Source: Bacillus sp. KH172YL63 (GTDB taxonomy: Bacteria; Bacillota; Bacilli; Bacillales; Bacillaceae_B). Taken from it: 64,000 bases of DNA. Location of the stretch: the NCBI RefSeq assembly GCF_011398925.1, contig NZ_AP022842.1, positions 3,532,001-3,596,000 on the forward strand, in the 5' to 3' direction. The translations under genes and the position numbers were made by a program. Of the stretch, positions 34,721 to 46,432 are shown piece after piece (positions within the stretch are counted from its first letter, which is position 1; each line of letters opens with the position of its first letter). Below the pieces are notes generated by a model, which ran no database searches, had not been told where the DNA came from, and worked only from the letters and a program-made list of their open reading frames with translations.

Positions 34721-34758
34721 CCCCCCTTACAAGCTATTTGTATGCACTGTAAGAGGGG
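34721..34758 (-). terminator. Hairpin ending the HD-GYP transcript and overlapping the yunB RBS
   Basis: CCCCTCTTACA pairs with TGTAAGGGGGG (11 pairs, one G-T) around a ~16-base loop, followed by A then seven T. The GGGGGG arm is the only ribosome site for yunB, whose TTG ends the T-run. Confidence 0.8.
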
Positions 34759-34772
34759 TTTAACGCAAATAT

Positions 34773-35885
34773 TTATTTAATTTTAAGCGATTGGGGTTCA
34801 TACTCCGGATCAAAACCTGTGATCACCTTGTCTAATTCGGCACTTAAGTCCATCGGGTACGGAGTTTGCAGCTCTTCCCCATTTTCTTCGATGATGCGGA
34901 CCACCGGACGGTCTGTGACCCCTTTGTTCTGATCGGTTACGATTCCCTTGCGGCCGTCACTCAATTCTACGATCATCCCGGTTGGATAGATTGCAACCGA
35001 AGACCTGAACGCTTCGATCACGTTTGCATCAAACAGGGTTCCGGATCCTGCATACAATATCTCCAGGGCTTCATGGGGAAGCATGGCTTTTTTGTATATG
35101 CGGTTAGACGTCATGGCGTCGAACACATCAGCGACGGCGATGATCTTTGCAAAGGGATGGATTTCTTCCCCTTTGATCCCCCGCGGGTACCCGGTGCCGT
35201 CGAGCCTTTCATGATGCTGATAGGCACAGTGGGCGATGATCAAAGGCACCGAATAAAGTTTCCGCAGGATTTCAAAGCCGTGCTCAGCATGCTTTTTGAT
35301 CTCATTGAATTCCGCCTCTGAAAGCCTGCCCGGCTTTAGAAGGATCTCTTCCGGTACAAGCATCTTCCCGATATCATGAAGAATTGCCCCCACCCCCAGC
35401 TGCTCCAGCTGCTTGGGAGGCAGTTTCAATTCAAGTCCGATTGAAAGTGTATAGAGTGTTACATTAAATGAATGATGGAAAATATAAGAATCATATTCAA
35501 AGACATCTGTCAAAATCGTAAGGAGATCATTGTTTGCTTTTACTTCGGATAGAACTACATCGATTACTTGCTTCAGCTGTCTTGCGCTATCCTCGATGAC
35601 AAGCAGATTGGGCTGTTGTTTCGATGAGCTCAATTGGTTAAAGGCTTTCTCGATATGTTGAACAGCGACCTGCCTGACCTTGCCTGAAACGGTCCCTTTT
35701 ACATGGATCCCGCTGGAAAGGTAGTCTTCAATATAGACATACTGAATGCCGATCTCCTGCAATCTATAAATCATGCGTTCAGTGATCGGAACATTATCAT
35801 GCAACAATGCCTGTCCCTTTACATTATATACCGTTGTAGCCAGAACCATGCCGGGCTTAAGAGCCCTCGTAGATATTAGCCTCAT
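34773..35885 (-). CDS. HD-GYP domain protein (putative cyclic di-GMP phosphodiesterase)
   Basis: 370 residues. The N-terminal ~100 residues resemble a DUF3391/PilZ-flanking module, with LKPGMVLATTVYNVKGQALL. The HD-GYP domain spans about 130-310: HHSFNVTLYTLSIG, the HD in AILHDIGKMLVP, a second His in HAEHGFEILRK, HHERLDGTGYPRG (HHExxDGxGYP signature), then VADVFDAMTSNR. All metal ligands appear intact. ATG 35885 has GGGAG upstream; a TTG at 35921 lacks a site. It is an insertion between yunB and yunC relative to B. subtilis. It probably hydrolyses c-di-GMP. Confidence 0.9.
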   Translation of the reverse strand: MRLISTRALKPGMVLATTVYNVKGQALLHDNVPITERMIYRLQEIGIQYVYIEDYLSSGIHVKGTVSGKVRQVAVQHIEKAFNQLSSSKQQPNLLVIEDSARQLKQVIDVVLSEVKANNDLLTILTDVFEYDSYIFHHSFNVTLYTLSIGLELKLPPKQLEQLGVGAILHDIGKMLVPEEILLKPGRLSEAEFNEIKKHAEHGFEILRKLYSVPLIIAHCAYQHHERLDGTGYPRGIKGEEIHPFAKIIAVADVFDAMTSNRIYKKAMLPHEALEILYAGSGTLFDANVIEAFRSSVAIYPTGMIVELSDGRKGIVTDQNKGVTDRPVVRIIEENGEELQTPYPMDLSAELDKVITGFDPEYEPQSLKIK

Positions 35886-36169
35886 TGATTTCTCCCATGC
35901 TTTTCTTTCATATTTCGACAAATATTCCTAGTATCTCCATTATAAATGATTCAAGTAAGCTTGCAAGATGATTTTCGTTTTTTATTCATGAAAGAATATT
36001 GTACAAACAGGTAAAAACCCTGCAGTTCTCCAGGTGTTTCCCTTCATTTGATTCAGGAATTCCAACACCTTTTCAACATCCCTTTGCATATTTACTAGTT
36101 GGCAACGTATAAATCTTTTACCGAAAAAGGGTTTCACTCCACCGCCTGGTACAGTTTGATTTCATAATA
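35886..36169. other. Gene-less interval upstream of the HD-GYP gene
   Basis: AT-rich, with no gene. An inverted repeat CAGGTGTT/AACACCTT (about 36030-36075) is visible, its role unknown. The remainder presumably carries the HD-GYP promoter. Confidence 0.45.
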
Positions 36170-36201
36170 AAACCAGCTGTCCATTACTCAGCTGGTTCAA
36201 T
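36170..36201 (-). terminator. Terminator of yunC
   Basis: AACCAGCTG/CAGCTGGTTTTATT hairpin on the minus strand with an AGTAATGGA loop. Confidence 0.75.
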
Positions 36202-36207
36202 GTCGCA

Positions 36208-36510
36208 TTATATCATTTTCAGCAGGGCATCCCGACCGATCATGCCAGGGTGGATGCCCCGGTTGGCCGCTTCATGGGTAATCGATTCGAGGGGGGCGTC
36301 GAGAAGCTGATCGATGCTTTTTACACCGACCGCCCTGCCTGCTATGATTCCCCTGTCCTTGAGCTTTTCATTAAGCAGCGCTACATCCAGTGCGCCACAC
36401 ATAATATATCCTTTTTCACTCGTCACGACGAGGAGATTGGTTTTCGGCAGTTCTACTGAAATTGCAGTAAAGGTATGTCCCTCTATTGTAATGGGAGATA
36501 CATTCATCAT
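36208..36510 (-). CDS. yunC: YunC, DUF1805 protein
   Basis: 100-residue DUF1805 protein with a known compact fold in the family. Signature: GKGYIMCGALDV-like segment SEKGYIMCGALDVALLNEK with one conserved Cys, then IAGRAVGVKSIDQLLDAPL. It starts at ATG 36510 or 36507 behind AAAGGAG. It is separated by 57 bases from yunD, which is upstream on the same strand, so both are probably co-transcribed, as in B. subtilis. Function is unknown. Confidence 0.9.
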   Translation of the reverse strand: MMNVSPITIEGHTFTAISVELPKTNLLVVTSEKGYIMCGALDVALLNEKLKDRGIIAGRAVGVKSIDQLLDAPLESITHEAANRGIHPGMIGRDALLKMI

Positions 36511-36566
36511 GTCACATCGCTCCTTTCACTCATATGTATGACGTGAAAGATGAAACGGTGATTCCT

Positions 36567-37919
36567 TTACTGCTTTAATTTCCACTGGAGGACATCCCGC
36601 AGAAATTCCGGCATGAAGTACTTCTTTTCCAGTCTCTTGATATCCGGAAAGAAATGACCGAATGTGAACATATCCGGCAATGCAAGCTTGTACACCTTCT
36701 CTTGTTTAAGCGGTTTGCTGTCAATCAGGAAATCATGTCCCTCCCAGGAGATCTTGCTGTATACAAAGCTCCCCATCACTGTTCCCCTGAAGCCAAGGCC
36801 TTTCACTTGCAGGTGCGGCCAGTCTTCATTCCACGTCTGCCTGATGATTTCCTTCAGCTCCGATCCTTTGATGTGAATGACACAAGGGTTGATTGGATGG
36901 GGAAGGATGCGATGCAGATCCTGCTTCGTGACGCTTCCTTCTTTCAGCCCTTCCAACAGGAGACCGGAATTTAGAAAAGCACAATCGGCTTCACACCATT
37001 CCTGAAGGGCATCGCTCAACAGCTGTGGGAGGGAAGAAGGCTGAAACCAGTCTGTAGAGACCGGGGCCGTAAGCTTGGCCACTTCCTCATTCAGTAACCC
37101 TTCTCCTTCTTTCACCCAACTGCACGCTTCCCCTTTCTCTTCTTCAACACAAGGAAGTTCTTGATGGCCATAGAGCTGTGCTTTCTTAGACGTGATCTGT
37201 TTCCTCTCACCATCAATCTCGATCATCATATGACCGACATAGTGCCCGTATTTCCCTGCAGCACCAAGCATCGTCCCCTGGATTTCTTTCCCTTGATGAA
37301 GCACATGATGTGTGTGTGCACCAAGAATGACGTCTATCTCCGGCCAGCGCTCGGCAATCAGCTCGTCATCCCGTATCCCTAAATGAGAGAGAAGGACGAT
37401 CATATCCACATCTGAGGCAATCTCTTCAATCAATCCCCCCAGTTCTTCCATCGGAGAGGTGATATGCCAGCCAAGGGCTTCATAAAAGGGTTTAAAAAAG
37501 GCGGTCAACCCCAGTACCCCTATTCTCATACCGCTTTGAGTCTGGAACGTATGATGCTTTTTCACCCATTGGGGAAGCTGCGACGAACGGTCCAACAGAT
37601 TCCCGACGATGACTGGAAATGCTGCATCGTCATACAGATGGTCCAACTCGTGATAATCAAGTGTGATTCCTTCGTTGTTTCCGATTGTGACAGCATCGAA
37701 TCCCACCTCATTCAGTAACGCGACGTTCCCTTTTCCAAGCGTCGCTTCCGTTAACGGATGAGAACGGTCTACATGATCGCCGATGTCGAATACATAAACC
37801 GGTTCTCCTTCACTGTGGTGCCACTTCTTCCTCGATTTCAAAAATTCCCTGATTCTCGGCCAGTGTTCAAAATGACTGTGCAAATCATTTGTATGGTATA
37901 TATGAATGGTTTCTCTCAT
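36567..37919 (-). CDS. yunD: YunD, cytosolic 5'-nucleotidase/metallophosphoesterase family protein
   Basis: 450-residue calcineurin-like 5'-nucleotidase family protein. IYHTNDLHSHFEHW (metal Asp/His), FDIGDHVDRSHP, TIGNNEGITLDYHEL (GNNE motif) and LGAHTHHVL (GxHxH) give the full dinuclear metal site in the first ~230 residues. The C-terminal 5_nucleotid_C domain follows. There is no signal peptide, unlike secreted UshA/CpdB. ATG 37919 follows AGGAG at about 11 bases; a GTG at 37931 is too close. Known substrates of the family are nucleoside monophosphates or UDP-sugars; unknown here. Confidence 0.9.
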   Translation of the reverse strand: MRETIHIYHTNDLHSHFEHWPRIREFLKSRKKWHHSEGEPVYVFDIGDHVDRSHPLTEATLGKGNVALLNEVGFDAVTIGNNEGITLDYHELDHLYDDAAFPVIVGNLLDRSSQLPQWVKKHHTFQTQSGMRIGVLGLTAFFKPFYEALGWHITSPMEELGGLIEEIASDVDMIVLLSHLGIRDDELIAERWPEIDVILGAHTHHVLHQGKEIQGTMLGAAGKYGHYVGHMMIEIDGERKQITSKKAQLYGHQELPCVEEEKGEACSWVKEGEGLLNEEVAKLTAPVSTDWFQPSSLPQLLSDALQEWCEADCAFLNSGLLLEGLKEGSVTKQDLHRILPHPINPCVIHIKGSELKEIIRQTWNEDWPHLQVKGLGFRGTVMGSFVYSKISWEGHDFLIDSKPLKQEKVYKLALPDMFTFGHFFPDIKRLEKKYFMPEFLRDVLQWKLKQ

Positions 37920-37947
37920 CTCTCTATTCACTCCTATTGGAGGTATA

Positions 37948-38772
37948 TTATCCTGTTATACCTTGATAAATCAACCGTACACCCAATAATATCAGTATAA
38001 TACGCAAGACGCTGACCAACGACTGGGATTCAAGCTTTGTATTTAAATAGGCCCCGAACTTCGCACCGATCCATGCCCCAGGAATAAGAGCCAGGGCATA
38101 GAGCCATTTCACATTCCCAAACATGACATGTGCTCCTGAACTGACCAGCGCAGACAGAAAGATCATGAACATCGATGTCGCAATCGCCACATGGGGAGGG
38201 AATAAGAAAATCAAGATCATCGCAGGCACCATCAGGGATCCGCCCCCGATGCCGAAGAGGCCTGAAGTGAATCCTACCGCAAATGCGATCAGCGCACCCA
38301 AAAGGGGTGGATAACCATACCTGAACGTCTCTCCTGCCGGGTCGGTGAATTCCCTTTGGAAGGAGGCATCCTTGAATTTCTCGATTGGTTTTAATTTATT
38401 GCGGACCATCAGGACAATGGCGATCAGAATCATAAAAATCCCGAAATAGAGGTTGAAGCTTTCCATATTCAATCCTTTGTTCACCCATGCCCCAAGTATG
38501 GACCCGGGTCCGCTTCCTGCAAAGAAGATCAATCCACTTTTATAATCAACGGTCTTATGCTTTAAATAGGCAAGTGTCGACGACAGCCCTGTAAAGATCA
38601 TTATGACAAGGGAGGTACCCACAGCTGTCTGCGGATTCATCCCATCGATCAAGGTGGTGTATGTCCCGAAGTAAATCAATGCAGGGACGATGATCACACC
38701 GCCCCCCAGACCGACCAGGGACCCGATCGCCCCTGCCAGTAACCCAATGGATACTAGTACAATCCATTCCAT
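37948..38772 (-). CDS. yunE: TauE/SafE-family membrane protein YunE
   Basis: 274-residue permease with about eight helices and the duplicated TauE/SafE motif: GAIGSLVGLGGGVIIVPALI in the first half and FTSGLFGIGGGSLMVPAMI in the second. It starts at ATG 38772 after GGAGATGA. The family exports or imports sulfur-containing anions (sulfite, sulfoacetate) or sulfite-like compounds. It neighbours yunD and yunF in the same order as B. subtilis. Substrate is unknown. Confidence 0.92.
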   Translation of the reverse strand: MEWIVLVSIGLLAGAIGSLVGLGGGVIIVPALIYFGTYTTLIDGMNPQTAVGTSLVIMIFTGLSSTLAYLKHKTVDYKSGLIFFAGSGPGSILGAWVNKGLNMESFNLYFGIFMILIAIVLMVRNKLKPIEKFKDASFQREFTDPAGETFRYGYPPLLGALIAFAVGFTSGLFGIGGGSLMVPAMILIFLFPPHVAIATSMFMIFLSALVSSGAHVMFGNVKWLYALALIPGAWIGAKFGAYLNTKLESQSLVSVLRIILILLGVRLIYQGITG

Positions 38773-38793
38773 GCTCCGTTCATCTCCTGTCAG

Positions 38794-39636
38794 TTAAAAT
38801 AAATCCAGTTGTTTCGGTGCGAGTCCTTCATAATCGATCCCCAGTAAGTCAATGAGTTCTTTGGCATTATCGGCCGCGTCGCCGCCGGAATTATTATTAA
38901 ATAAGATATAGATATCCTTGGACTGTTCATGAAGCTTATGGATATGAGGGATCCATTCTTCAAGCTCTGCAGTGTTGTAGCGATACAAATAGCGGACCTC
39001 CCGCCAGTCTTCCCCGTTCGGCTTGTTCCATCCATACAGATTCCTGCCATGGAAACGGATCAAGGTCGCATGCTTGTCTGTCGCCTCGAGAACCCGGGGC
39101 ACCGATCCTTCCCCTGCCTGCGGTTCATCACAAATACTGTGGATCCATCCTTCCTCTTTCATAAAAGCCAGCGTTTTATCCCTGAACTGAGGCTTGTACC
39201 AGCTTTGATGCCGAAACTCGAGCGCAAGCGGATATCCCTTCAGCTGCTCCCGGCAATACCGGATATAATCGACATTTTCCTTCTTACACTCATACCACGG
39301 CGGGAATTGAAGGAGCACCATCGCCAGTTTTCCGGCTTCCGTATAGGGAGCGAGGGATTCCCTGAACGCGTTGAACATCCCTTCCCTCGTTTCAAACGGA
39401 ATGTCTCCCCGCTGATGCCCCGTCATCCCTTGGTATGCCTTCACGATGAATTTGAAATCCTCCGGCGTTTCCCTTACCCATTTTTCAGCATTCCGAATAG
39501 GCTGGACCGCATAGAATGTCGTGTCCACCTCCACGATTGGAAAATGAGCGCCGTATTCTTTTAATTTATCCCTGGGCGATACATGCTCATAAAGAGAATC
39601 ATGGTCTCCCCAACCTGTCACACCTATGTATATCAT
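38794..39636 (-). CDS. yunF: DUF72 protein YunF
   Basis: 280-residue DUF72 (YecE-like TIM-barrel) protein. MIYIGVTGWGDHDSLY at the start, EVDTTFYAVQPIRNAEKWV, MVLLQFPPWYECKKENVDYI and LALEFRHQSWY are family marks, and LYILFNNNSGGDAADNAKEL-type text ends the barrel. Start 39636 follows AAGGTGA by eight bases; an ATG six bases upstream is closer. It lies 21 bases from yunE and may be its first cotranscribed partner. Function is unknown; a nuclease-like or Fe-S-related role has been suggested for the family without proof. Confidence 0.9.
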   Translation of the reverse strand: MIYIGVTGWGDHDSLYEHVSPRDKLKEYGAHFPIVEVDTTFYAVQPIRNAEKWVRETPEDFKFIVKAYQGMTGHQRGDIPFETREGMFNAFRESLAPYTEAGKLAMVLLQFPPWYECKKENVDYIRYCREQLKGYPLALEFRHQSWYKPQFRDKTLAFMKEEGWIHSICDEPQAGEGSVPRVLEATDKHATLIRFHGRNLYGWNKPNGEDWREVRYLYRYNTAELEEWIPHIHKLHEQSKDIYILFNNNSGGDAADNAKELIDLLGIDYEGLAPKQLDLF

Positions 39637-39773
39637 CCGCATTCACCTTCTTTATTATGAACATGTCCATTTTATCATACGGGAATTGGAAATTCTTTCG
39701 CTGGGATTGAGCGCTGGTGCATTTAAATAGAAAAAACTCCCTCGATACAAATCGAGGGAGTTGATCATATGAA

Positions 39774-41171
39774 TTAACCGATTGAACCTTCCATCTCAAA
39801 TTTGATCAGACGGTTCATTTCAACTGCGTATTCCATTGGAAGTTCTTTCGTGAATGGCTCGATGAAGCCCATTACGATCATTTCAGTTGCTTCTTCCTCA
39901 GAGATACCACGGCTCATCAGATAGAATAATTGTTCTTCAGATACTTTAGAAACCTTCGCTTCGTGCTCTAACGAGATGTTATCGTTAAGGATTTCGTTGT
40001 AAGGAATCGTATCGGAAGTGGACTGATTATCCATGATCAGCGTGTCACACTCGATGTTTGAGCGTGCACCTTCCGCTTTGCGGCCGAAGTGTACAATTCC
40101 ACGATACGTTACTTTACCACCATGTTTGGAGATGGATTTAGATACGATCGTAGATGATGTATTCGGTGCAAGGTGAATCATTTTCGCTCCGGCATCCTGG
40201 TGCTGACCTTTTCCTGCAAGTGCAATCGATAACGTCATACCGCGGGCGCCTTCACCTTTCAGGATGACTGCCGGATATTTCATCGTCAATTTCGAACCGA
40301 TGTTTCCGTCAACCCATTCCATCGTCGCGTTCGCTTCACATACCGCACGCTTCGTCACCAGATTGAACACGTTGTTCGCCCAGTTCTGAATCGTCGTGTA
40401 ACGGCAGTACGCGTCCTTCTTGATGATGATTTCCACGACTGCAGAGTGAAGTGAATTCGTTGTGTATACAGGTGCCGTACAACCTTCAACATAGTGTACG
40501 CTCGCGCCTTCGTCAACGATGATCAACGTACGCTCGAACTGACCCATGTTTTCTGAGTTGATACGGAAGTAAGCTTGCAGCGGTGTGTCCACTTTTATGC
40601 CTTTAGGCACATAGATGAATGATCCACCTGACCACACAGCTGAGTTAAGGGCAGCAAATTTGTTATCCGTTGGAGGAATAACCTTTGCCCAGTGCTCGCG
40701 GAACAGTTCTTCATTTTCTTTCAGAGCAGAATCTGTATCTTTGAATACGATACCCATCTCTTCAAGATCTTCTTGCATGTTGTGGTAAACAACCTCTGAC
40801 TCATACTGAGCAGAAACCCCTGCAAGATATTTTTGTTCAGCTTCAGGAATACCTAATTTATCAAACGTCTGCTTGATTTCTTCAGGTACTTCATCCCAGC
40901 TGCGCTCTGACTTTTCTGAAGGCTTCACATAATATGTGATTTCATCAAAGTTCAGTTCCTGCATGTCTCCGCCCCATTGAGGCATAGACATATTATAGAA
41001 ATGCTCAAGTGACTTCAAACGGAAATCAAGCATCCACTTAGGCTCATCTTTCATACGGGAAATTTCTTCTACGATTTCTCGCGTTAAACCACGTTTAGAA
41101 CGGAAAATCGATACGTCTTTATCACTAAAACCGTATTTATAATCTCCGATCTCAGGCGCTTTCTTAGCCAT
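39774..41171 (-). CDS. sufB: Fe-S cluster assembly scaffold subunit SufB
   Basis: 465-residue SufB (B. subtilis YurU). Key features: [20 protein letters not shown] at the start, [40 protein letters not shown] (conserved Cys), and a C-terminal [20 protein letters not shown] with [21 protein letters not shown] 41171 is preceded by GGAGG; the open frame runs ~99 bases further back into the sufU end, where it is only a shadow. It is the last gene of sufC-D-S-U-B. SufBC2D is the scaffold on which [4Fe-4S] clusters are built. Confidence 0.97.
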   Translation of the reverse strand: MAKKAPEIGDYKYGFSDKDVSIFRSKRGLTREIVEEISRMKDEPKWMLDFRLKSLEHFYNMSMPQWGGDMQELNFDEITYYVKPSEKSERSWDEVPEEIKQTFDKLGIPEAEQKYLAGVSAQYESEVVYHNMQEDLEEMGIVFKDTDSALKENEELFREHWAKVIPPTDNKFAALNSAVWSGGSFIYVPKGIKVDTPLQAYFRINSENMGQFERTLIIVDEGASVHYVEGCTAPVYTTNSLHSAVVEIIIKKDAYCRYTTIQNWANNVFNLVTKRAVCEANATMEWVDGNIGSKLTMKYPAVILKGEGARGMTLSIALAGKGQHQDAGAKMIHLAPNTSSTIVSKSISKHGGKVTYRGIVHFGRKAEGARSNIECDTLIMDNQSTSDTIPYNEILNDNISLEHEAKVSKVSEEQLFYLMSRGISEEEATEMIVMGFIEPFTKELPMEYAVEMNRLIKFEMEGSIG

Positions 41172-41211
41172 GTTGGTTCCTCCATTCTTTGGTAGGGTCA
41201 AGAGGAGAGCA

Positions 41212-44181
<2,970 letters not shown>

Positions 44182-44198
44182 TTTCATCCCCCTAACAC

Positions 44199-44984
44199 TT
44201 ACGCTTCTTGGCCGACAGTTTCGTCTTTGATTCCCAATTCTTCTTTGATCCAGTCATATCCTTCTGCTTCAAGGCGCTGCGCTAATTCTTCGCCGCCTGA
44301 TTTCACAATGCGTCCCTGCATCATAACGTGAACGTGGTCAGGTGTGATGTAGTTAAGAAGGCGCTGATAGTGAGTGATGATCAAGCATCCGAAATCTTCA
44401 CCGCGCATTTTGTTGATCCCTTTGGAAACAACTTTAAGAGCATCGATATCAAGACCTGAATCGATTTCATCAAGAATCGCGATTTTTGGTTCGATCATCA
44501 TTAATTGAAGGATTTCGTTACGTTTTTTCTCTCCGCCAGAGAACCCTTCGTTTAAATAACGTTGAGCCATATCCGGATCCATTTCTAAATATTCCATCTC
44601 AGCATCCATTTTACGGATGAATTTCATAAGTGAAATTTCATCGCCTTCCTCACGACGGCTGTTGACAGCAGAACGTAAGAAGTCTGCGTTCGTTACACCG
44701 CTGATTTCACTTGGATATTGCATTGCAAGGAATAGACCTACGCGTGCACGCTCGTCTACTTCCATTTCCAGAACATCTTCCCCGTCAAACGTGATGCTTC
44801 CTTTTGTCACTTCATACTTCGGGTGACCCATGATCGCAGAAGATAAAGTTGATTTACCTGTACCATTCGGACCCATTACTGCGTGGATTTCTCCACCTTT
44901 AATTTCAAGGTTAACCCCTTTCAGGATTTCCTTTCCTTCAATCTCAACATGAAGATCTTTAATTGTTAAAGTAGAACCTGCCAT
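44199..44984 (-). CDS. sufC: Suf ATPase SufC
   Basis: 261-residue ABC-type soluble ATPase. Walker A GPNGTGKSTLSSAIMG, Q-loop AMQYPSEISGV, signature GFSGGEKKRNEILQL, Walker B KIAILDEIDSGLD and the H-loop in LIITHYQRLL are all present. It starts at ATG 44984 behind ACGGAGGTA and is the first gene of the suf operon, preceded by a recognisable promoter (45061-45089). ATP binding by SufC drives the SufB/SufD rearrangement for cluster assembly. Confidence 0.97.
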   Translation of the reverse strand: MAGSTLTIKDLHVEIEGKEILKGVNLEIKGGEIHAVMGPNGTGKSTLSSAIMGHPKYEVTKGSITFDGEDVLEMEVDERARVGLFLAMQYPSEISGVTNADFLRSAVNSRREEGDEISLMKFIRKMDAEMEYLEMDPDMAQRYLNEGFSGGEKKRNEILQLMMIEPKIAILDEIDSGLDIDALKVVSKGINKMRGEDFGCLIITHYQRLLNYITPDHVHVMMQGRIVKSGGEELAQRLEAEGYDWIKEELGIKDETVGQEA

Positions 44985-45028
44985 GTGTATATACCTCCGT
45001 GACTTTATAATGAATTTAAGAATACAAT

Positions 45029-45056
45029 TCTTTAATCATTCTCAATTTATTCTCAT
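45029..45056 (-). promoter_or_regulatory. Candidate Fur/PerR-like box in the suf leader
   Basis: Minus strand TGAGAATAAATTGAGAATGATTAAAG. The second part resembles half of TGATAATNATTATCA (about 10 of 14 bases match), preceded by a second TGAGAAT. It lies just downstream of the -10. Suf regulation by Fur is not established for B. subtilis, so this is weak inference. Confidence 0.3.
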
Positions 45057-45060
45057 TACA

Positions 45061-45089
45061 ATCTTATAACAAATAAAAGCTATTATCAA
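45061..45089 (-). promoter_or_regulatory. Sigma-A promoter of the suf operon
   Basis: TTGATA (45084-45089), 17 bases, TAAGAT (45061-45066), about 75 bases before sufC. Confidence 0.65.
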
Positions 45090-45280
45090 CTTTTTCAGGA
45101 TATCCATATCGTGCTAATCTGAGATGAGCTGCCTCTTCTATTGTCCGCCTAAACCGGCGGAAAAATGTAGCGTGACGTCAAACCAATATTTATCGCCTGT
45201 GCAGACTTCAGGGGGGCATATTCTTCGTCTTCCTGAAAGACCGAACCCATTCACTTTAACACACGAATACCGATTCATTA
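45090..45280. other. Spacer between suf promoter and the small-gene terminator
   Basis: About 190 bases with no supported gene or recognised element; contains a GC-rich CCTAAACCGGCGGAAAAA stretch. Confidence 0.4.
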
Positions 45281-45311
45281 AAAAAACCAGTGCATCTGCT
45301 ACACTGGTTTC
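45281..45311 (-). terminator. Terminator of the 52-codon gene
   Basis: Minus strand AACCAGTG/CACTGGTT with a TAGCAGATG loop and seven T, 14 bases downstream of the small gene's stop. Confidence 0.85.
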
Positions 45312-45325
45312 TCTTTTCTTCCTTA

Positions 45326-45484
45326 TTATATATTAGCATGCACTTTACGATCAAATGCAGCAATCATTCTGCGGCTTTCCTTATAGTCCTGCTCTCTTTT
45401 CTTCTCTACTTGCATCCTGACATCATGCTTTCGTTTGTACACCTCATAACCAATCCCATGGGCTCCATGCATAGCTTTTTCCAT
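45326..45484 (-). CDS. Small basic hypothetical protein, 52 codons
   Basis: 52 codons: MEKAMHGAHGIGYEVYKRKH, then DVRMQVEKKREQ and DYKESRRMIAAFDRKVHANI. The composition (Lys/Arg/Glu/His, helix-forming) is protein-like, and an intrinsic terminator follows directly. ATG 45484 has no good ribosome site. The frame stays open 13 more codons to a near-start ATT at 45523, which has GAAAGGA at good spacing; an overlapping ATG at 45530 gives only seven codons. Start is therefore uncertain. No family was recognised. It stands between suf and yurZ. Confidence 0.6.
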   Translation of the reverse strand: MEKAMHGAHGIGYEVYKRKHDVRMQVEKKREQDYKESRRMIAAFDRKVHANI

Positions 45485-45529
45485 TTCACTTGTGTACGAG
45501 ATACTCTCAAGAGAGTCGATAATGAATCA

Positions 45530-45871
45530 TTCCTTTCAGGTTTTTAATTACTTTACAACTATACTACCCCCACGTTCACAAGACAAAACCGGTTTTTCTC
45601 CATTTTTTCTTGTATTCTTCTCTCCTTGGTGTCACCGGGGGTCTACCTATAAGTTTTCACAAAATTCCGCCATTATACTGCCAAATAATAGCGTGTCGGT
45701 GTAAATTTATGAATTTACATACATGTTTATTAGTTTCAGGCGGGTACACTTCTCTCTGCGGTGAGCCCTGATTGTTTCGATTTCCAGCCGAGGTATCCTG
45801 GGACCGGATTGAGAACACTTGGGTAAGAAGATAAGCGGTTAAGGTAACAATGTTTACGAAAACAGTCATAA
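45530..45871. other. Gene-less interval with a repeat-like fragment
   Basis: No gene supported. ACAATGTTTACGAAAACAG at about 45848-45866 equals the complement of the left end of the 360-bp repeat. The rest of that repeat is not recognisable here, so it may be a remnant or chance. Confidence 0.4.
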
Positions 45872-45872
45872 A

Positions 45873-45912
45873 AAAACCAGAAGCTGATCGAACAGCGTCC
45901 TGGTTTTTTTCG
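45873..45912 (-). terminator. Terminator of yurZ
   Basis: AAAACCAGGACGCTG/AGCTTCTGGTTTTTTT-type hairpin with internal GCTG/CAGC pairing on the minus strand. Confidence 0.8.
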
Positions 45913-45915
45913 TGA

Positions 45916-46281
45916 CTATTGCTTCAATTGATTCAAATCCTGTATCGATTGCTGGACGAGTGTGACAGCCTGGCTCATGGCTGCTCCGCCACCGAATGCA
46001 GCTGTCACCCCGATTGCTTCAAGGATTTCCTCTTCAGAGCATCCTTGATCGAGACATCCCTTTGTGTGATAGATGATACAGTATTCATCCTGTGAGTAGA
46101 GGCTGATGCCCAATGCAATCAACTGCTTATCTTTTTTGGAAAGCACACCTTCCCTGAAACAGTGTTCAGTGAATGTATTGTAATGCTCTGCCAGCTCAGG
46201 CATCTTTTCAGTGAAGACCCCAAGTCCCATTTTATAATCAAGCAGTGCTGCTTCTGTCGTATTTCTCGGTTCCATCTGCAT
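45916..46281 (-). CDS. yurZ: YurZ, carboxymuconolactone decarboxylase-like protein
   Basis: 121-residue CMD/AhpD-like helical protein. DEYCIIYHTKGCLDQGCSEE is the motif region with Cys and His (in AhpD the pair is CxxC; here CxxxHxxxC). LEAIGVTAAFGGGAAMSQAV follows. Its place between suf and metQ equals B. subtilis yurZ. ATG 46281 is nine bases after GGAG; the frame continues to 46317 with no better site. Activity is unknown; members often act as peroxidase-like or decarboxylase proteins. Confidence 0.85.
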   Translation of the reverse strand: MQMEPRNTTEAALLDYKMGLGVFTEKMPELAEHYNTFTEHCFREGVLSKKDKQLIALGISLYSQDEYCIIYHTKGCLDQGCSEEEILEAIGVTAAFGGGAAMSQAVTLVQQSIQDLNQLKQ

Positions 46282-46360
46282 CTCTTTCATCTCCAATTCA
46301 AAAAATGATTCATCCAAAATAGTATGAGCCAGTCATGAATTGAATATGTGGGCAAAAAGA

Positions 46361-46401
46361 AATCCGAACGAATTCACTTCAAGGAGAATTCGTTCGGATT
46401 A
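46361..46401 (-). terminator. Terminator of metQ, AATCCGAACG family
   Basis: Perfect AATCCGAACGAATTC/GAATTCGTTCGGATT stem with a ~10-base loop, followed by TTCTTTTT on the minus strand. Confidence 0.85.
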
Positions 46402-46432
46402 TGTCCGGCTAAATGAAAGCCGCTGCTTCTCG

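Noticed and set aside
45128..45280. Possible riboswitch or T-box before the 52-codon gene or suf
   Set aside because: No GGTGG-ACC T-box core or other known aptamer; the hairpin is a plain terminator.
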